DNA from: Helicobacter pylori
Lineage (GTDB): Bacteria > Campylobacterota > Campylobacteria > Campylobacterales > Helicobacteraceae
Direction: 5' to 3'
NCBI RefSeq assembly: GCF_030062585.1
Contig: NZ_CP071935.1
Span: 1,516,203 to 1,564,391, forward strand
Length of the DNA: 48,189 nucleotides
Numbering within the stretch: the stretch's first letter is position 1; each line of letters begins with the position of its first letter. The notes under the pieces were generated by a model, which ran no database searches, was not told the DNA's origin, and saw nothing but the letters and a program-made list of their open reading frames with translations. Shown here piece after piece: positions 11,251-19,460 of the stretch. Position numbers and translations under genes: made by a program.

Positions 11251-11402
11251 CAACAATTTTTCTTAAAGCCCCAATCTAAATTAAAAAAGAAAACCTTACC
11301 CCAAGTAAAGAACACTAAAAAAGAACGCTAAAAAAGAATATTAGGGCTAATTTAAAAGAGTTTTTATAACCCCATAAGTTAAGGATAAACTTTTAAGGAA
11401 AA

Positions 11403-11427
11403 CCCTTAAAGCTAAAAGCCTTAAGGG
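11403..11427 (-). terminator. 3'-end hairpin of the copy B toxin mRNA
   Basis: CCCTTAA/TTAAGGG stem with inner GCT/AGC pairs, followed on the minus strand by TTTTCC. It is the equivalent of the hairpin at 11024-11049. Confidence 0.55.
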
Positions 11428-11478
11428 AACTTTGGAAAAACTAAAGCTATCGTTTTACAGAAACTTCGTTTGACAAAA

Positions 11479-11571
11479 CTACCGCTTCAATAAAACAACA
11501 ACTTTACACCCCAAAAACGAAATTTCAAGGTATAATGTTTTCCAAGAGTTTTTGCCATGTTTGGTAGCCAT
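11479..11571 (-). CDS. aapA1: AapA toxin (AapA1-like), copy B
   Basis: A 30-codon ORF (ATG 11569-11571, TAG 11479-11481) encoding a peptide that begins [10 protein letters not shown], continues [11 protein letters not shown] and ends CKVVVLLKR. It matches, almost residue for residue, my recollection of H. pylori AapA1, a membrane-targeting toxin whose translation is blocked by IsoA1 base-pairing. AAGGAG lies 8 nt before the ATG. The short, basic and hydrophobic composition fits a membrane peptide. The ORF is intact. The symbol rests on peptide similarity; locus numbering differs between strains. Confidence 0.85.
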   Translation of the reverse strand: MATKHGKNSWKTLYLEISFLGCKVVVLLKR

Positions 11572-11630
11572 GACAAACTCCTTTTATGGATTTATCCCCA
11601 TAATTGCACTTATGGGGGTGTTTATTTTAC
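11543..11630 (+). ncRNA. isoA1: IsoA antisense RNA (IsoA1-like), copy B
   Basis: TATAAT at 11531-11536 gives a start near 11543. The transcript runs antisense to the first third of the toxin ORF, its ATG and its ribosome site. It stops at the hairpin CCCCATAA (11596-11603) / TTATGGGG (11610-11617) followed by TGTTTATTTT. Promoter, size and terminator all match IsoA antitoxin RNAs. The boundaries are predicted, not measured. Confidence 0.8.
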
Positions 11631-11739
11631 AACAATCTTTCTAAAACCAAATCCCAATTAAATTAAAAACACTCTTAAAAACTTGATTGAGCACATCAAA
11701 ACACCCTAAAACTTTTTTTGAAATCCAATAAATTTATGG

Positions 11740-11745
11740 TAAAAT
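11740..11745 (+). promoter_or_regulatory. -10 box of hopQ
   Basis: TAAAAT at 11740-11745 in TATGGTAAAATTAAACG. It predicts a start near 11752 and a leader of about 65 nt to the ATG at 11817. Confidence 0.45.
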
Positions 11746-11816
11746 TAAACGCATTGTAAATCTATTATCATTTTAGAATATTTTTGCAACAAAAAAATTA
11801 CTTTAAGGAACATTTT

Positions 11817-13742
11817 ATGAAAAAAACGAAAAAAACGATTCTGCTTTCTCTAACTCTTGCGGCATCATTACTGCACGCTGAAGACAACGGCGTTTTTTTA
11901 AGCGTGGGCTATCAAATCGGTGAAGCGGTTCAAAAAGTGAAAAACGCCGACAAGGTGCAAAAACTTTCAGACACTTATGAACAATTAAGCCGGCTTTTAA
12001 CCAACGACAATGGCACAAACTCAAAGACAAGCGCGCAAGCGATCAATCAAGCGGTTAATAATTTGAACGAACGCGCAAAAACTTTAGCCGGTGGGACAAC
12101 CAATTCCCCTGCCTATCAAGCCACGCTTTTAGCGTTGAGATCGGTGTTAGGGCTATGGAATAGCATGGGTTATGCGGTCATATGCGGAGGTTATACCAAA
12201 AGTCCAGGCGAAAACAATCAAAAAAATTTCCACTACACCGATGAGAATGGCAACGGCACTACAATCAATTGCGGTGGGAGCACAAATAGTAATGGCACTC
12301 ATAGTTCTGGTGGCACAAATACATTAAAAGCAGACAAAAATGTTTCTCTATCTATTGAGCAATATGAAAAAATCCATGAAGCTTATCAGATTCTTTCAAA
12401 AGCTTTAAAACAAGCTGGGCTTGCTCCTTTAAATAGCAAAGGGGAAAAATTAGAAGCGCATGTAACCACATCAAAGTATCAACAAGATAATCAAACTAAA
12501 ACGACAACTTCTGTTATTGATACGACTAATGATGCGCAAAATCTTTTGACTCAAGCGCAAACGATTGTCAATACCCTTAAAGATTATTGCCCCATGTTGA
12601 TAGCGAAATCTAGTAGTGGAAGTAGTGGCCAAGCTACTACAAACACCCCTTCATGGCAAACAGCCGGTGGCGGCAAAAATTCATGCGCGACTTTTGGTGC
12701 GGAGTTTAGTGCCGCTTCAGACATGATTAATAATGCGCAAAAAATCGTTCAAGAAACCCAACAACTCAGCGCCAACCAACCAAAAAATATCACCCAACCC
12801 AATAACTTCAACCTTAATACCCCTAGCAGTCTTACGGCTTTAGCTCAAAAAATGCTTAAAAACGCACAATCTCAAGCAGAAATTTTAAAACTAGCCAATC
12901 AAGTGGAGAGCGATTTTAACAAACTTTCTTCAGGCCATCTTAAAGACTACATAGGGAAATGCGATGCGAGCGCTATAAGCAGTGCGAATATGACAATGCA
13001 AAATCAAAAGAACAATTGGGGGAACGGGTGTGCTGGCGTGGAAGAAACTCTAACTTCGTTAAAAACAAGCGCCACTGATTTTAATAGCCAAACGCCTCAA
13101 ATCAATCAAGCGCAAACCCTAGCTAACACCCTTATTCAAGAACTTGGCAACAACCCTTTTAGGAATATGGGCATGATCGCTTCTTCAACCACGAATAACG
13201 GCGCCTTGAATGGCTTTGGCGTGCAAGCGGGTTATAAACAATTCTTTGGTCAAAAAAGAAGGTGGGGGTTAAGGTATTATGGTTTCTTTGATTACAACCA
13301 CGCCTATATCAAATCCAATTTCTTTAACTCGGCTTCTGATGTATGGACTTATGGGGTGGGTAGTGATTTATTGTTTAATTTCATCAACGATAAAAACACC
13401 AACTTTTTAGGCAAGAACAACAAGATTTCTTTTGGGCTTTTTGGAGGCATTGCGTTAGCAGGGACTTCATGGCTTAATTCTCAATTCGTGAATTTAAAAA
13501 CCATCAGCAATGTCTATAGCGCTAAAGTGAATACGGCTAATTTCCAATTTTTATTCAATTTGGGCTTGAGAACCAATCTCGCTAGACCTAAGAAAAAAGA
13601 TAGCCATCATGCGGCTCAACATGGCATGGAATTGGGCGTGAAGATCCCTACCATTAACACGAATTACTATTCTTTTCTAGACACTAAACTAGAATACCGA
13701 AGGCTTTATAGCGTGTATCTCAATTATGTGTTTGCTTATTGA
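11817..13742 (+). CDS. hopQ: HopQ outer-membrane adhesin (CEACAM-binding)
   Basis: A surface adhesin that binds human CEACAMs and assists CagA delivery. The 641-residue protein has a signal peptide cut near LLHA/EDNG, the Hop start motif [15 protein letters not shown], and a C-terminal beta-barrel domain from about residue 460 ending in a terminal aromatic (NYVFAY). Six cysteines form the three known clasps: VICGG/INCGG, DYCPM/NSCATF and GKCDA/GNGCAG. Loop sequences resemble the type I allele found in cag-positive strains; this is recalled, not aligned. I start at ATG 11817 because AAGGAACATTTT precedes it; an upstream in-frame TTG codon would add 11 non-signal residues. It is flanked by AapA/IsoA copies. 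Confidence 0.95.
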   Translation: MKKTKKTILLSLTLAASLLHAEDNGVFLSVGYQIGEAVQKVKNADKVQKLSDTYEQLSRLLTNDNGTNSKTSAQAINQAVNNLNERAKTLAGGTTNSPAYQATLLALRSVLGLWNSMGYAVICGGYTKSPGENNQKNFHYTDENGNGTTINCGGSTNSNGTHSSGGTNTLKADKNVSLSIEQYEKIHEAYQILSKALKQAGLAPLNSKGEKLEAHVTTSKYQQDNQTKTTTSVIDTTNDAQNLLTQAQTIVNTLKDYCPMLIAKSSSGSSGQATTNTPSWQTAGGGKNSCATFGAEFSAASDMINNAQKIVQETQQLSANQPKNITQPNNFNLNTPSSLTALAQKMLKNAQSQAEILKLANQVESDFNKLSSGHLKDYIGKCDASAISSANMTMQNQKNNWGNGCAGVEETLTSLKTSATDFNSQTPQINQAQTLANTLIQELGNNPFRNMGMIASSTTNNGALNGFGVQAGYKQFFGQKRRWGLRYYGFFDYNHAYIKSNFFNSASDVWTYGVGSDLLFNFINDKNTNFLGKNNKISFGLFGGIALAGTSWLNSQFVNLKTISNVYSAKVNTANFQFLFNLGLRTNLARPKKKDSHHAAQHGMELGVKIPTINTNYYSFLDTKLEYRRLYSVYLNYVFAY

Positions 13743-13745
13743 AAA

Positions 13746-13768
13746 CCCTCTTTTTTAAAAAGGGGGGG
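13746..13768. terminator. Hairpin behind hopQ
   Basis: CCCTCTTTTT and AAAAAGGGGGG can pair just after the hopQ stop codon. There is no T-run after it on the plus strand, so efficiency as a terminator is doubtful. It ends in a run of seven G. Confidence 0.35.
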
Positions 13769-13789
13769 ATTTGAACTCTAATAAAAAAC

Positions 13790-13893
13790 CTCTAAAGCTA
13801 AAAATTTTCAAAAAAATAGTTATTAAACCTAAAAAAAGAAATTTTAAGGTATAATGTTTCCGCCATTTTTATTTTTCGTTTTTAGTTTTCCAT
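13790..13893 (-). pseudogene. Decayed AapA toxin gene, copy C
   Basis: The minus-strand sequence keeps GGAGTTTGCC and an ATG (13891-13893), identical in placement to copies A and B. The reading frame stops after three codons (ATG GAA AAC TAA). Further on it retains the toxin-like stretch AAACATTATACCTT, but bases inserted or lost between the two break the frame. The C-terminal part is strongly diverged. It is a remnant of a third toxin gene. Confidence 0.75.
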
Positions 13894-13950
13894 GGCAAAC
13901 TCCTTTTTAGAATTTATCCCCATAATCGCACTTATGGGGCGTTTGTTTTG
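13862..13950 (+). ncRNA. IsoA-type RNA of the decayed third module
   Basis: TATAAT at 13850-13855 and the hairpin CCCCATAA (13918-13925) / TTATGGGG (13932-13939) followed by GCGTTTGTTTT are both kept. An antisense RNA of about 85 nt could therefore still be made although its own toxin ORF is broken. Whether it is expressed, or acts on the other AapA mRNAs, is unknown. Confidence 0.6.
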
Positions 13951-14224
13951 CAACAATCTTTCTTAAAACCAATGCTCATCAAAAAACGCTCTCTCAAAAA
14001 CCACTAAAGAGTGAAATTACCTTACAAGATGAGCTTTTTTGCGATTTTCGTTAAAACGATTATTTTTTAGCGGAGTTTTTAAAAAAAAGGGTTTTTTACT
14101 CACTTCTTTTGATTGGAACAACACAATCAAGCATCTTAAGGCAATTTAAAATAAAATAGCGCTAGCATGACCCCAAAGCCCCTTATTAAATTAATCTATA
14201 CCAAATAGTAAGGAGTTATCTAAC
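13951..14224. other. Intergenic region before the NCS2 permease
   Basis: No gene is seen. It holds A/T-rich sequence, a short T-rich run at about 14066-14095, and the TAAAAT box at 14152-14157 (start near 14164) that can serve the permease gene at 14225. Confidence 0.4.
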
Positions 14225-15532
14225 ATGGGGTTTTTCAAGCTTAAAGAACACAACACTAACATTGCCACCGAGTTTAGAGCGGGTTTAACGACTTTTATCA
14301 CCATGATTTACATCGTGCCCTTAAACGCTCTTATCCTTTCTCACGCCAACATGCCTTATGAAGCCCTTTTGAGCGCAACGGCCATTATCACTATCTTATC
14401 GAGCGTGTTTAACGGATTATGGGCAAACACCCCCATCGCCATGAGTGTAGGATTAGGGCTATCAGCTTATTTTAGCTTTGGGCTAGTTCAGGGGCTAAAA
14501 CTCCCTTGGCAGAGCGCTTTAGGCATCGTAGCGCTCTCGGGAGCGATTTTTGTGATTTTGTCTTTCACTAAATTTAGAAGTTGGGTCATGCGAAGCATTC
14601 CTAGCGATTTAAGGCGTGCGGTGAGCGCGGGGATAGGGGCTTTTATCGCGTTTATTGGCCTTAAAGAAATGCATATCGTCGTTACCCATAAGGCTACGCT
14701 TGTAACCTTAGGCGATTTTGGCGATCCGCATGTGTTATTGGGGGTTGTGGGGATCATTCTAACTTTCGCGCTCTACACGCTCAAAATCAGGGGTTCTTTC
14801 ATTATAGCGGTCTTAATCACTTCCATTCTCGCATGGGTTTTAAAGCTAGCCCCTTACCCTAGCGAGTTTTTTTCCATGCCCGCTAGCATTGGCCCTATCG
14901 CCTTTCAATTAGATTTTAAGGGCATTTTTTTTGATGCGAGTGGGGCTTTCACTTTAGCGTTAGTGCCAGTTATTATCACTTTTTTTGTAACCGATTTGTT
15001 TGATTCTTTAGGCACGCTTGCAGGGATTGGCCACAAGACTGATTTTTTCAATGATGAAGAAAAAAATAAGGAATTGGAAAAGACTTTGGAAGCGGATGCG
15101 GTGGCTTCTTTAGGGAGCGCGGTGGTGGGCGTTTCTACTACGACAGCTTTTATAGAAAGCGCAAGTGGGGTTGAAGAGGGGGGTCGCACAGGGCTGACAG
15201 CGGTTTTTACCGGATTATTTTTTGTTTTAACGCTCTTTTGCTTGCCTCTTTTAAAAGCCATTCCTGGCAATGCGATTTATCCGGTGCTAGTGGTAGTAGG
15301 GGTTTTGATGTTTAGCGTGTTAGAGGGGGTGAATTTTAAAGACATGGCCATTAGCGTTTCCACTTTTTTAACCGTGGTGATGATGCCCTTAACCTTCTCC
15401 ATTGCCGATGGCTTAGCCTTTGGCTTTTTGTCTTATAGTATCATCAAATTGGTTCAAAAAGACTTCAAAGCGCTCAATTCAGGCATCATCATTCTCTGCA
15501 TCATTTCTGTTTCTGTATTTATCTTTCGTTAA
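14225..15532 (+). CDS. NCS2-family purine permease (AzgA/PbuG-like)
   Basis: Likely imports adenine, guanine or hypoxanthine with protons. The 435-residue membrane protein begins EFRAGLTTFITMIYIVPLNA, the hallmark of the AzgA-like branch of nucleobase:cation symporters. It also has SVGLGLSAYF (segment 3), FVTDLFDSLGTLAGI with the conserved acidic residues of segment 8, and STTTAFIESASGVEEGGRTGL, the segment 10 signature. It corresponds to HP1175. AAGGAG lies 11 nt before the ATG. Substrate choice is inferred from the family; it fits the nearby nupC-deoB-deoD salvage operon. Confidence 0.88.
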   Translation: MGFFKLKEHNTNIATEFRAGLTTFITMIYIVPLNALILSHANMPYEALLSATAIITILSSVFNGLWANTPIAMSVGLGLSAYFSFGLVQGLKLPWQSALGIVALSGAIFVILSFTKFRSWVMRSIPSDLRRAVSAGIGAFIAFIGLKEMHIVVTHKATLVTLGDFGDPHVLLGVVGIILTFALYTLKIRGSFIIAVLITSILAWVLKLAPYPSEFFSMPASIGPIAFQLDFKGIFFDASGAFTLALVPVIITFFVTDLFDSLGTLAGIGHKTDFFNDEEKNKELEKTLEADAVASLGSAVVGVSTTTAFIESASGVEEGGRTGLTAVFTGLFFVLTLFCLPLLKAIPGNAIYPVLVVVGVLMFSVLEGVNFKDMAISVSTFLTVVMMPLTFSIADGLAFGFLSYSIIKLVQKDFKALNSGIIILCIISVSVFIFR

Positions 15533-15595
15533 GCTCTTTTTAAGGGGCTTTGCATTTTTTACTCATTTCATGCCTCTTTTTCTTTATTTAGACAG

Positions 15596-15637
15596 ATTAT
15601 TATCTTAAAATAATTGTAATATCATTATTATTATATC
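15596..15637 (+). promoter_or_regulatory. A/T palindrome-rich region before gluP
   Basis: The stretch contains TTATTAT, AAAATAATTG, AATATCATTATTATTATA and related repeats, of the kind bound by Fur or NikR in H. pylori. It ends 23 nt before the gluP ATG. No single perfect operator can be drawn, so this is only a candidate site. Confidence 0.25.
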
Positions 15638-15660
15638 AACTCAATAAAAAAGGAGAAGGT

Positions 15661-16884
15661 ATGCAAAAAACTTCTAACACTTTGGCGCTGGGGAGTTTGA
15701 CAGCGCTATTCTTTCTAATGGGTTTTATCACGGTTTTAAACGACATTTTGATCCCGCATTTAAAGCCCATTTTTGACTTGACCTATTTTGAAGCTTCACT
15801 CATTCAATTTTGCTTTTTTGGGGCGTATTTCATCATGGGAGGAGTTTTTGGGAATGTGATCAGTAAAATCGGCTACCCTTTTGGCGTGGTGCTTGGTTTT
15901 GTGATCACAGCGAGCGGGTGCGCGTTGTTTTATCCGGCGGCGCATTTTGGATCCTATGGGTTTTTCTTGGGCGCGTTGTTTATTTTAGCGAGCGGGATTG
16001 TGTGCTTACAAACCGCTGGTAATCCCTTTGTAACCTTGCTTTCTAAAGGTAAAGAAGCCAGAAACCTGGTTTTAGTCCAGGCGTTCAACTCGCTTGGCAC
16101 GACTTTAGGGCCTATTTTTGGGAGCTTGTTGATTTTTAGCACGACTAAAATGGGCGATAATGCAAGTTTGATAGACAAATTAGCGGACGCTAAAAGCGTT
16201 CAAATGCCTTATTTGGGCTTGGCGGCGTTTTCGCTTCTTTTAGCGCTCATCATGTATCTTTTGAAATTGCCTGATGTGGAAAAAGAAATGCCTAAAGAAA
16301 CGACGCAAAAAAGCCTGTTTTCGCACAAACACTTTGTTTTTGGGGCTTTGGGGATCTTTTTTTATGTGGGGGGAGAAGTGGCGATTGGCTCATTCTTGGT
16401 GCTAAGCTTTGAAAAGCTTTTGAATTTAGACCCTCAATCAAGCGCGCATTACTTGGTGTATTATTGGGGAGGCGCGATGGTGGGCCGTTTCTTAGGCAGT
16501 GTGTTGATGAATAAAATTGCCCCTAATAAATACCTGGCTTTCAACGCTTTAAGCTCTATCGTGCTTATCGCTTTGGCTATTCTCATTGGAGGCAAGATCG
16601 CTTTATTCGCTCTGACTTTTGTGGGCTTTTTCAACTCTATCATGTTCCCTACAATCTTTTCTTTGGCTACGCTCAATTTAGGGCATCTCACTTCTAAGGC
16701 TTCTGGGGTGATTAGCATGGCGATTGTAGGAGGGGCGTTAATCCCCCCCATTCAAGGTGCGGTTACAGACATGCTAACAGCAACCGAATCAAATTTGCTC
16801 TACGCTTATGGTGTGCCGTTATTGTGCTATTTTTATATCCTCTTCTTTGCGCTTAAAGGGTATAAGCAAGAAGAAAACTCCTAA
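15661..16884 (+). CDS. gluP: Glucose/galactose transporter GluP
   Basis: Sodium- or proton-coupled uptake of D-glucose and D-galactose, the main known sugar entry route in H. pylori (HP1174). The 407-residue MFS protein belongs to the FucP group: LTALFFLMGFITVLNDILIPHL in helix 1, CFFGAYFIMGGVFG in helix 2, and LQTAGNPFVTLL in helix 4. AAAAGGAGAAGGT stands directly before the ATG, a strong ribosome site. The stop codon runs into an A8G8 tract. It is probably its own transcription unit. Confidence 0.93.
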   Translation: MQKTSNTLALGSLTALFFLMGFITVLNDILIPHLKPIFDLTYFEASLIQFCFFGAYFIMGGVFGNVISKIGYPFGVVLGFVITASGCALFYPAAHFGSYGFFLGALFILASGIVCLQTAGNPFVTLLSKGKEARNLVLVQAFNSLGTTLGPIFGSLLIFSTTKMGDNASLIDKLADAKSVQMPYLGLAAFSLLLALIMYLLKLPDVEKEMPKETTQKSLFSHKHFVFGALGIFFYVGGEVAIGSFLVLSFEKLLNLDPQSSAHYLVYYWGGAMVGRFLGSVLMNKIAPNKYLAFNALSSIVLIALAILIGGKIALFALTFVGFFNSIMFPTIFSLATLNLGHLTSKASGVISMAIVGGALIPPIQGAVTDMLTATESNLLYAYGVPLLCYFYILFFALKGYKQEENS

Positions 16885-17159
16885 AAAAAAGGGGGGGGTT
16901 TCTTTCTTCTTTCCTTTCTTTTAGCTTGTTTTAAAAATCAGTAATAAATAACTTGACTTTAATCAAGCAAGTGCTCCATAAAAGGGTTTATTTGTTAGTA
17001 TTTGATGAGGACAGAGCTTTTTTTTAACAACTTGAAGCAAAAACACAAACAGGGTTTTTAAAATTTTTAAGATGCGATCAAAAATATCCGCAATGAATAA
17101 GAAAAACCTCCTAACCACAAAAGATTAAGAGATTTTAAGAATGAAGCGAAGAATAAAGA
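16885..17159. other. Intergenic region between convergent genes
   Basis: It starts with a run of eight A (16883-16890, overlapping the stop) and eight G (16891-16898). It then holds the hairpin CTTGA/TCAAG near 16957, a member of the dispersed CTTGAC element, and GATGAGGACAGAGC followed by T8 near 17003-17025. No gene is seen. Confidence 0.4.
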
Positions 17160-17711
17160 CTAGTAAATGGGTTTAGCGTCTTTGAATTTATATTCCGTAA
17201 GAAACCCAGTGCCATCAAAATTACCCACCAAAGAGATCTTTGCAATATCACCCACTTGGCAATCGGTTTCTAAAATAAGATAAGGCACTTCATCTTTACC
17301 GATTAAGGTGATCACTCGGCCCTTTTTTTCACGACTTTGCTTGGGGAACTCTTTAGAATCAAGGCCTGTGGTATTATCGCCGGTTTGGAGCATTCTAAAA
17401 GCATAGCACATGCCATCATTGATTTGAGCGCTATAAATTTTGCCTTTTTTAACTTCTTTTTTAACCCCCGGTTTAAGTGCAATGCGTATTTCTGAGTGGA
17501 TCTCAGCCTCTTGCATTTTACCCTTATAATCTCGCACCTGAACCTTATGCACGCCATTAGGATCTCCCTTTTTAAGCAAAGAATCTTCATAGCTGAATTT
17601 TTGAATGTCTAAATCCCCATCAATAAAACTCCTGGCATTAAGCTGAACGCTCAAAAGCCCTAGCAATCCAATTAATGAAAATTTCAAACAACGCTTATAA
17701 AAATGATTCAT
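17160..17711 (-). CDS. Secreted protein of unknown function
   Basis: A 183-residue protein with an N-terminal signal peptide (MNHFYKRCLKFSLIGLLGLL, cut near LNA/RS). I take ATG 17711 as the start because AAGGA sits 6 nt before it and it places the signal at the N-terminus; an ATG at 17741 has no ribosome site. The mature part is lysine-rich and probably beta-rich (VHKVQVRDYKGK, VITLIGKDEVPYLILETDC, KISLVGNFDGTGFL), with two cysteines. It corresponds to HP1173, which I recall being found among secreted proteins. I recognise no domain. It lies downstream of the amino-acid ABC transporter genes, 119 nt away, and may or may not be cotranscribed. Confidence 0.8.
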   Translation of the reverse strand: MNHFYKRCLKFSLIGLLGLLSVQLNARSFIDGDLDIQKFSYEDSLLKKGDPNGVHKVQVRDYKGKMQEAEIHSEIRIALKPGVKKEVKKGKIYSAQINDGMCYAFRMLQTGDNTTGLDSKEFPKQSREKKGRVITLIGKDEVPYLILETDCQVGDIAKISLVGNFDGTGFLTEYKFKDAKPIY

Positions 17712-17830
17712 CAACAATCCTTTCAATGTAAAATCAAACAAATATATCCCAAAATTAAAAACAAAAAGATCACAAAACCGCTAATTTAGCAACAAAAACA
17801 CGCTCTATCAAGAAATCAAAGCCTAAAAAA

Positions 17831-18664
17831 TCATTCAAAAATAATTTCTTCCGGTTTGATTCCATCGCCATAAACAGGCTCTAAAGTCTCCTTATAAGCT
17901 TCTTTTAAGAAGTCGCTAGAAATGAGGGAATCAATCTCGTTATTCAACCATTCTAAAAGCTTAGGGTTGCCTTTTTTAATCGCTGGAGCGATCACATCCT
18001 TATCGCCAAGGCTTGTAATGCCTAGTTTAAATTCAGGGTGTTGTTTCGTCCAAGCGAGCAATAAAGTGTTGTCATGGGCTAGAGCGATAGCCTTATTGTT
18101 TAAAAGGGCTAAAAAAGTCTCTGTGTTTTGCTCAAATTTCAAAAGTTTGATATTGGGGTAATTTTTAGTGAAATAAAAATCCGCTGTCGTGCCTTTATTC
18201 ACAATCAACTCTTTATCCTTCAACTCTTCTATATTTTTAATGACTCCATCTTTAGAAATCACCCCTAAAGCGACTTTCATATACGGATTAGCGAAAGTAA
18301 CGACTTTTTCTCTTTCTTTGGTGCGCGTGAAATTAGCCATGATAATATCCACTTTATTGGCTTTTAAAAATTCCACCCTAGCTGAAGCTTCTACAGGAAT
18401 AAACTCAATCTTATTTTCATCGCCCAATAAATCAAGGGCCATGCGTTTGGCGATGACTACATCATAGCCTTGATATTTCCCTTTAGAATCCACAGAGCCA
18501 AAAGGAGGCTTATCGCTAAAAACCCCCACCTTTAAAACCCCCCTTTGTTTAATGACTTCTAAAGCGTCCTTCTTTTCTTTATGGCTATCAGAACATGCAC
18601 TAAAGACTAAAGCGATTAAAACTAAAAATAGCCCCCACATTTTAAAAAGCCCGTTTGTTTTCAT
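17831..18664 (-). CDS. glnH: Polar amino-acid ABC transporter, substrate-binding lipoprotein
   Basis: Captures an amino acid in the periplasm for the ABC transporter encoded just upstream. The 277-residue protein has a lipoprotein signal with FSAC at residues 21-24. The mature part is a type 2 periplasmic binding domain (family 3): GVLKVGVFSDKPPFGSVDSKGKYQGYDVVIAKRMA-type start, EFIPVEASARVEFLKANKVDIIMANFTRT and a C-terminal hinge. ATG 18664 is chosen because AAGGTG precedes it and the signal follows at once. It corresponds to HP1172, annotated as glutamine-binding; the true ligand could be another polar or acidic amino acid. Confidence 0.88.
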   Translation of the reverse strand: MKTNGLFKMWGLFLVLIALVFSACSDSHKEKKDALEVIKQRGVLKVGVFSDKPPFGSVDSKGKYQGYDVVIAKRMALDLLGDENKIEFIPVEASARVEFLKANKVDIIMANFTRTKEREKVVTFANPYMKVALGVISKDGVIKNIEELKDKELIVNKGTTADFYFTKNYPNIKLLKFEQNTETFLALLNNKAIALAHDNTLLLAWTKQHPEFKLGITSLGDKDVIAPAIKKGNPKLLEWLNNEIDSLISSDFLKEAYKETLEPVYGDGIKPEEIIFE

Positions 18665-18712
18665 AAAAACACCTTTTTTTGAAATTAAAACCATCTTTTT
18701 AGCAAACTTTAT

Positions 18713-19459
18713 TTAACAGCTCCCTAAAAAATGGAAAGTTTCTAAAAATTTTTGCGCTCTTTGAGATTTCGGGTGGTTAAAAAATTCTTTAGCGCTGTTT
18801 TCTTCAGCGATCTTACCGCTATCAAAAAACACGATTTTATGAGCGATTTTTTGCGCGAATTTCATTTCATGCGTTACAATCACCATGCTCATGCCCGTTG
18901 TGGCTAGTTCTAAAATCACTTCTAAAACTTCTTTAACCATTTCAGGATCTAATGAGGCGGTTACTTCATCAAAAAGCATGATTTTTGGCCGCATACATAA
19001 AGAACGCACGATGGCTACTCGTTGTTTTTGCCCACCGCTCAATTCTTTAGGGTAAGCTTGTTGTTTATGCTCCAAACCCACTCGCTTTAAAAGCTCTACG
19101 GCTTGAGAAATGACCTCATCTTTGGATCGTTTTTGCACTTTTAAAGGAGCGAGTAAGATATTATCTAACACGTTTAAATGCGGGAACAATTCATAATTTT
19201 GAAACACCATGCCTATTTTTTGGCGCATTTGATTCCAGTTAGTGGCCTTATTGTTAAGGTTAGTGTTTTCAAAAAGAATTTCACCTTCATCAATCTTTTC
19301 AAGCCCGTTTAGGCATTTTAAAAAAGTGCTTTTCCCGCACCCGCTAGGCCCTAAAATCACTGCCACTTCACCCTTATTTAAAGTGAAATTGATGCCGTCT
19401 AAAACCAAATGGTTTTGATAGGTTTTTTTTAACCCTTTGGTTTCTAAAATCGCGCTCAT
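18713..19459 (-). CDS. glnQ: Polar amino-acid ABC transporter ATPase
   Basis: Powers amino-acid import. The 248-residue ATPase has Walker A GPSGCGKST at residues 37-45, the Q-loop in MVFQNYELFPH, signature LSGGQKQR, Walker B IMLFDE and the switch His in VIVTHEM. The D-loop reads EVTASLDPE where many homologues have EPTSALDPE. The gene begins 1 nt after the stop of the upstream permease gene, so the operon is tightly packed. It corresponds to HP1171. Confidence 0.93.
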   Translation of the reverse strand: MSAILETKGLKKTYQNHLVLDGINFTLNKGEVAVILGPSGCGKSTFLKCLNGLEKIDEGEILFENTNLNNKATNWNQMRQKIGMVFQNYELFPHLNVLDNILLAPLKVQKRSKDEVISQAVELLKRVGLEHKQQAYPKELSGGQKQRVAIVRSLCMRPKIMLFDEVTASLDPEMVKEVLEVILELATTGMSMVIVTHEMKFAQKIAHKIVFFDSGKIAEENSAKEFFNHPKSQRAQKFLETFHFLGSC

Positions 19460-19460
19460 T

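Larger units (their letters stand above)
10991..11290. repeat. AapA/IsoA module, copy A (about 300 bp)
   Basis: This block repeats at 11370-11665 in the same orientation, 379 nt further on, with only scattered differences. Both copies hold a minus-strand toxin ORF, a plus-strand antisense RNA unit, and, at the low-coordinate end, an inverted repeat (11024-11049 here) that would end the toxin mRNA. A tandem duplication of a complete type I toxin-antitoxin module is the simplest reading. Confidence 0.85.
11370..11665. repeat. AapA/IsoA module, copy B (about 300 bp)
   Basis: This is the second tandem copy of the module at 10991-11290, in the same orientation, ending about 150 nt before hopQ. 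A spacer of about 80 nt (11291-11369) with several AAAGAA/TAAAAAAGAA runs separates the copies. Confidence 0.85.

Noticed and set aside
13757..13768. G-run after hopQ as a phase-variation tract
   Set aside because: Seven G outside any coding frame, and better explained as one arm of a hairpin with the preceding CCCTC.
14905..15270. 121-codon open frame antisense to the NCS2 permease
   Set aside because: The permease frame carries all family motifs; the opposite frame is Lys/Ser/Pro-rich shadow sequence.
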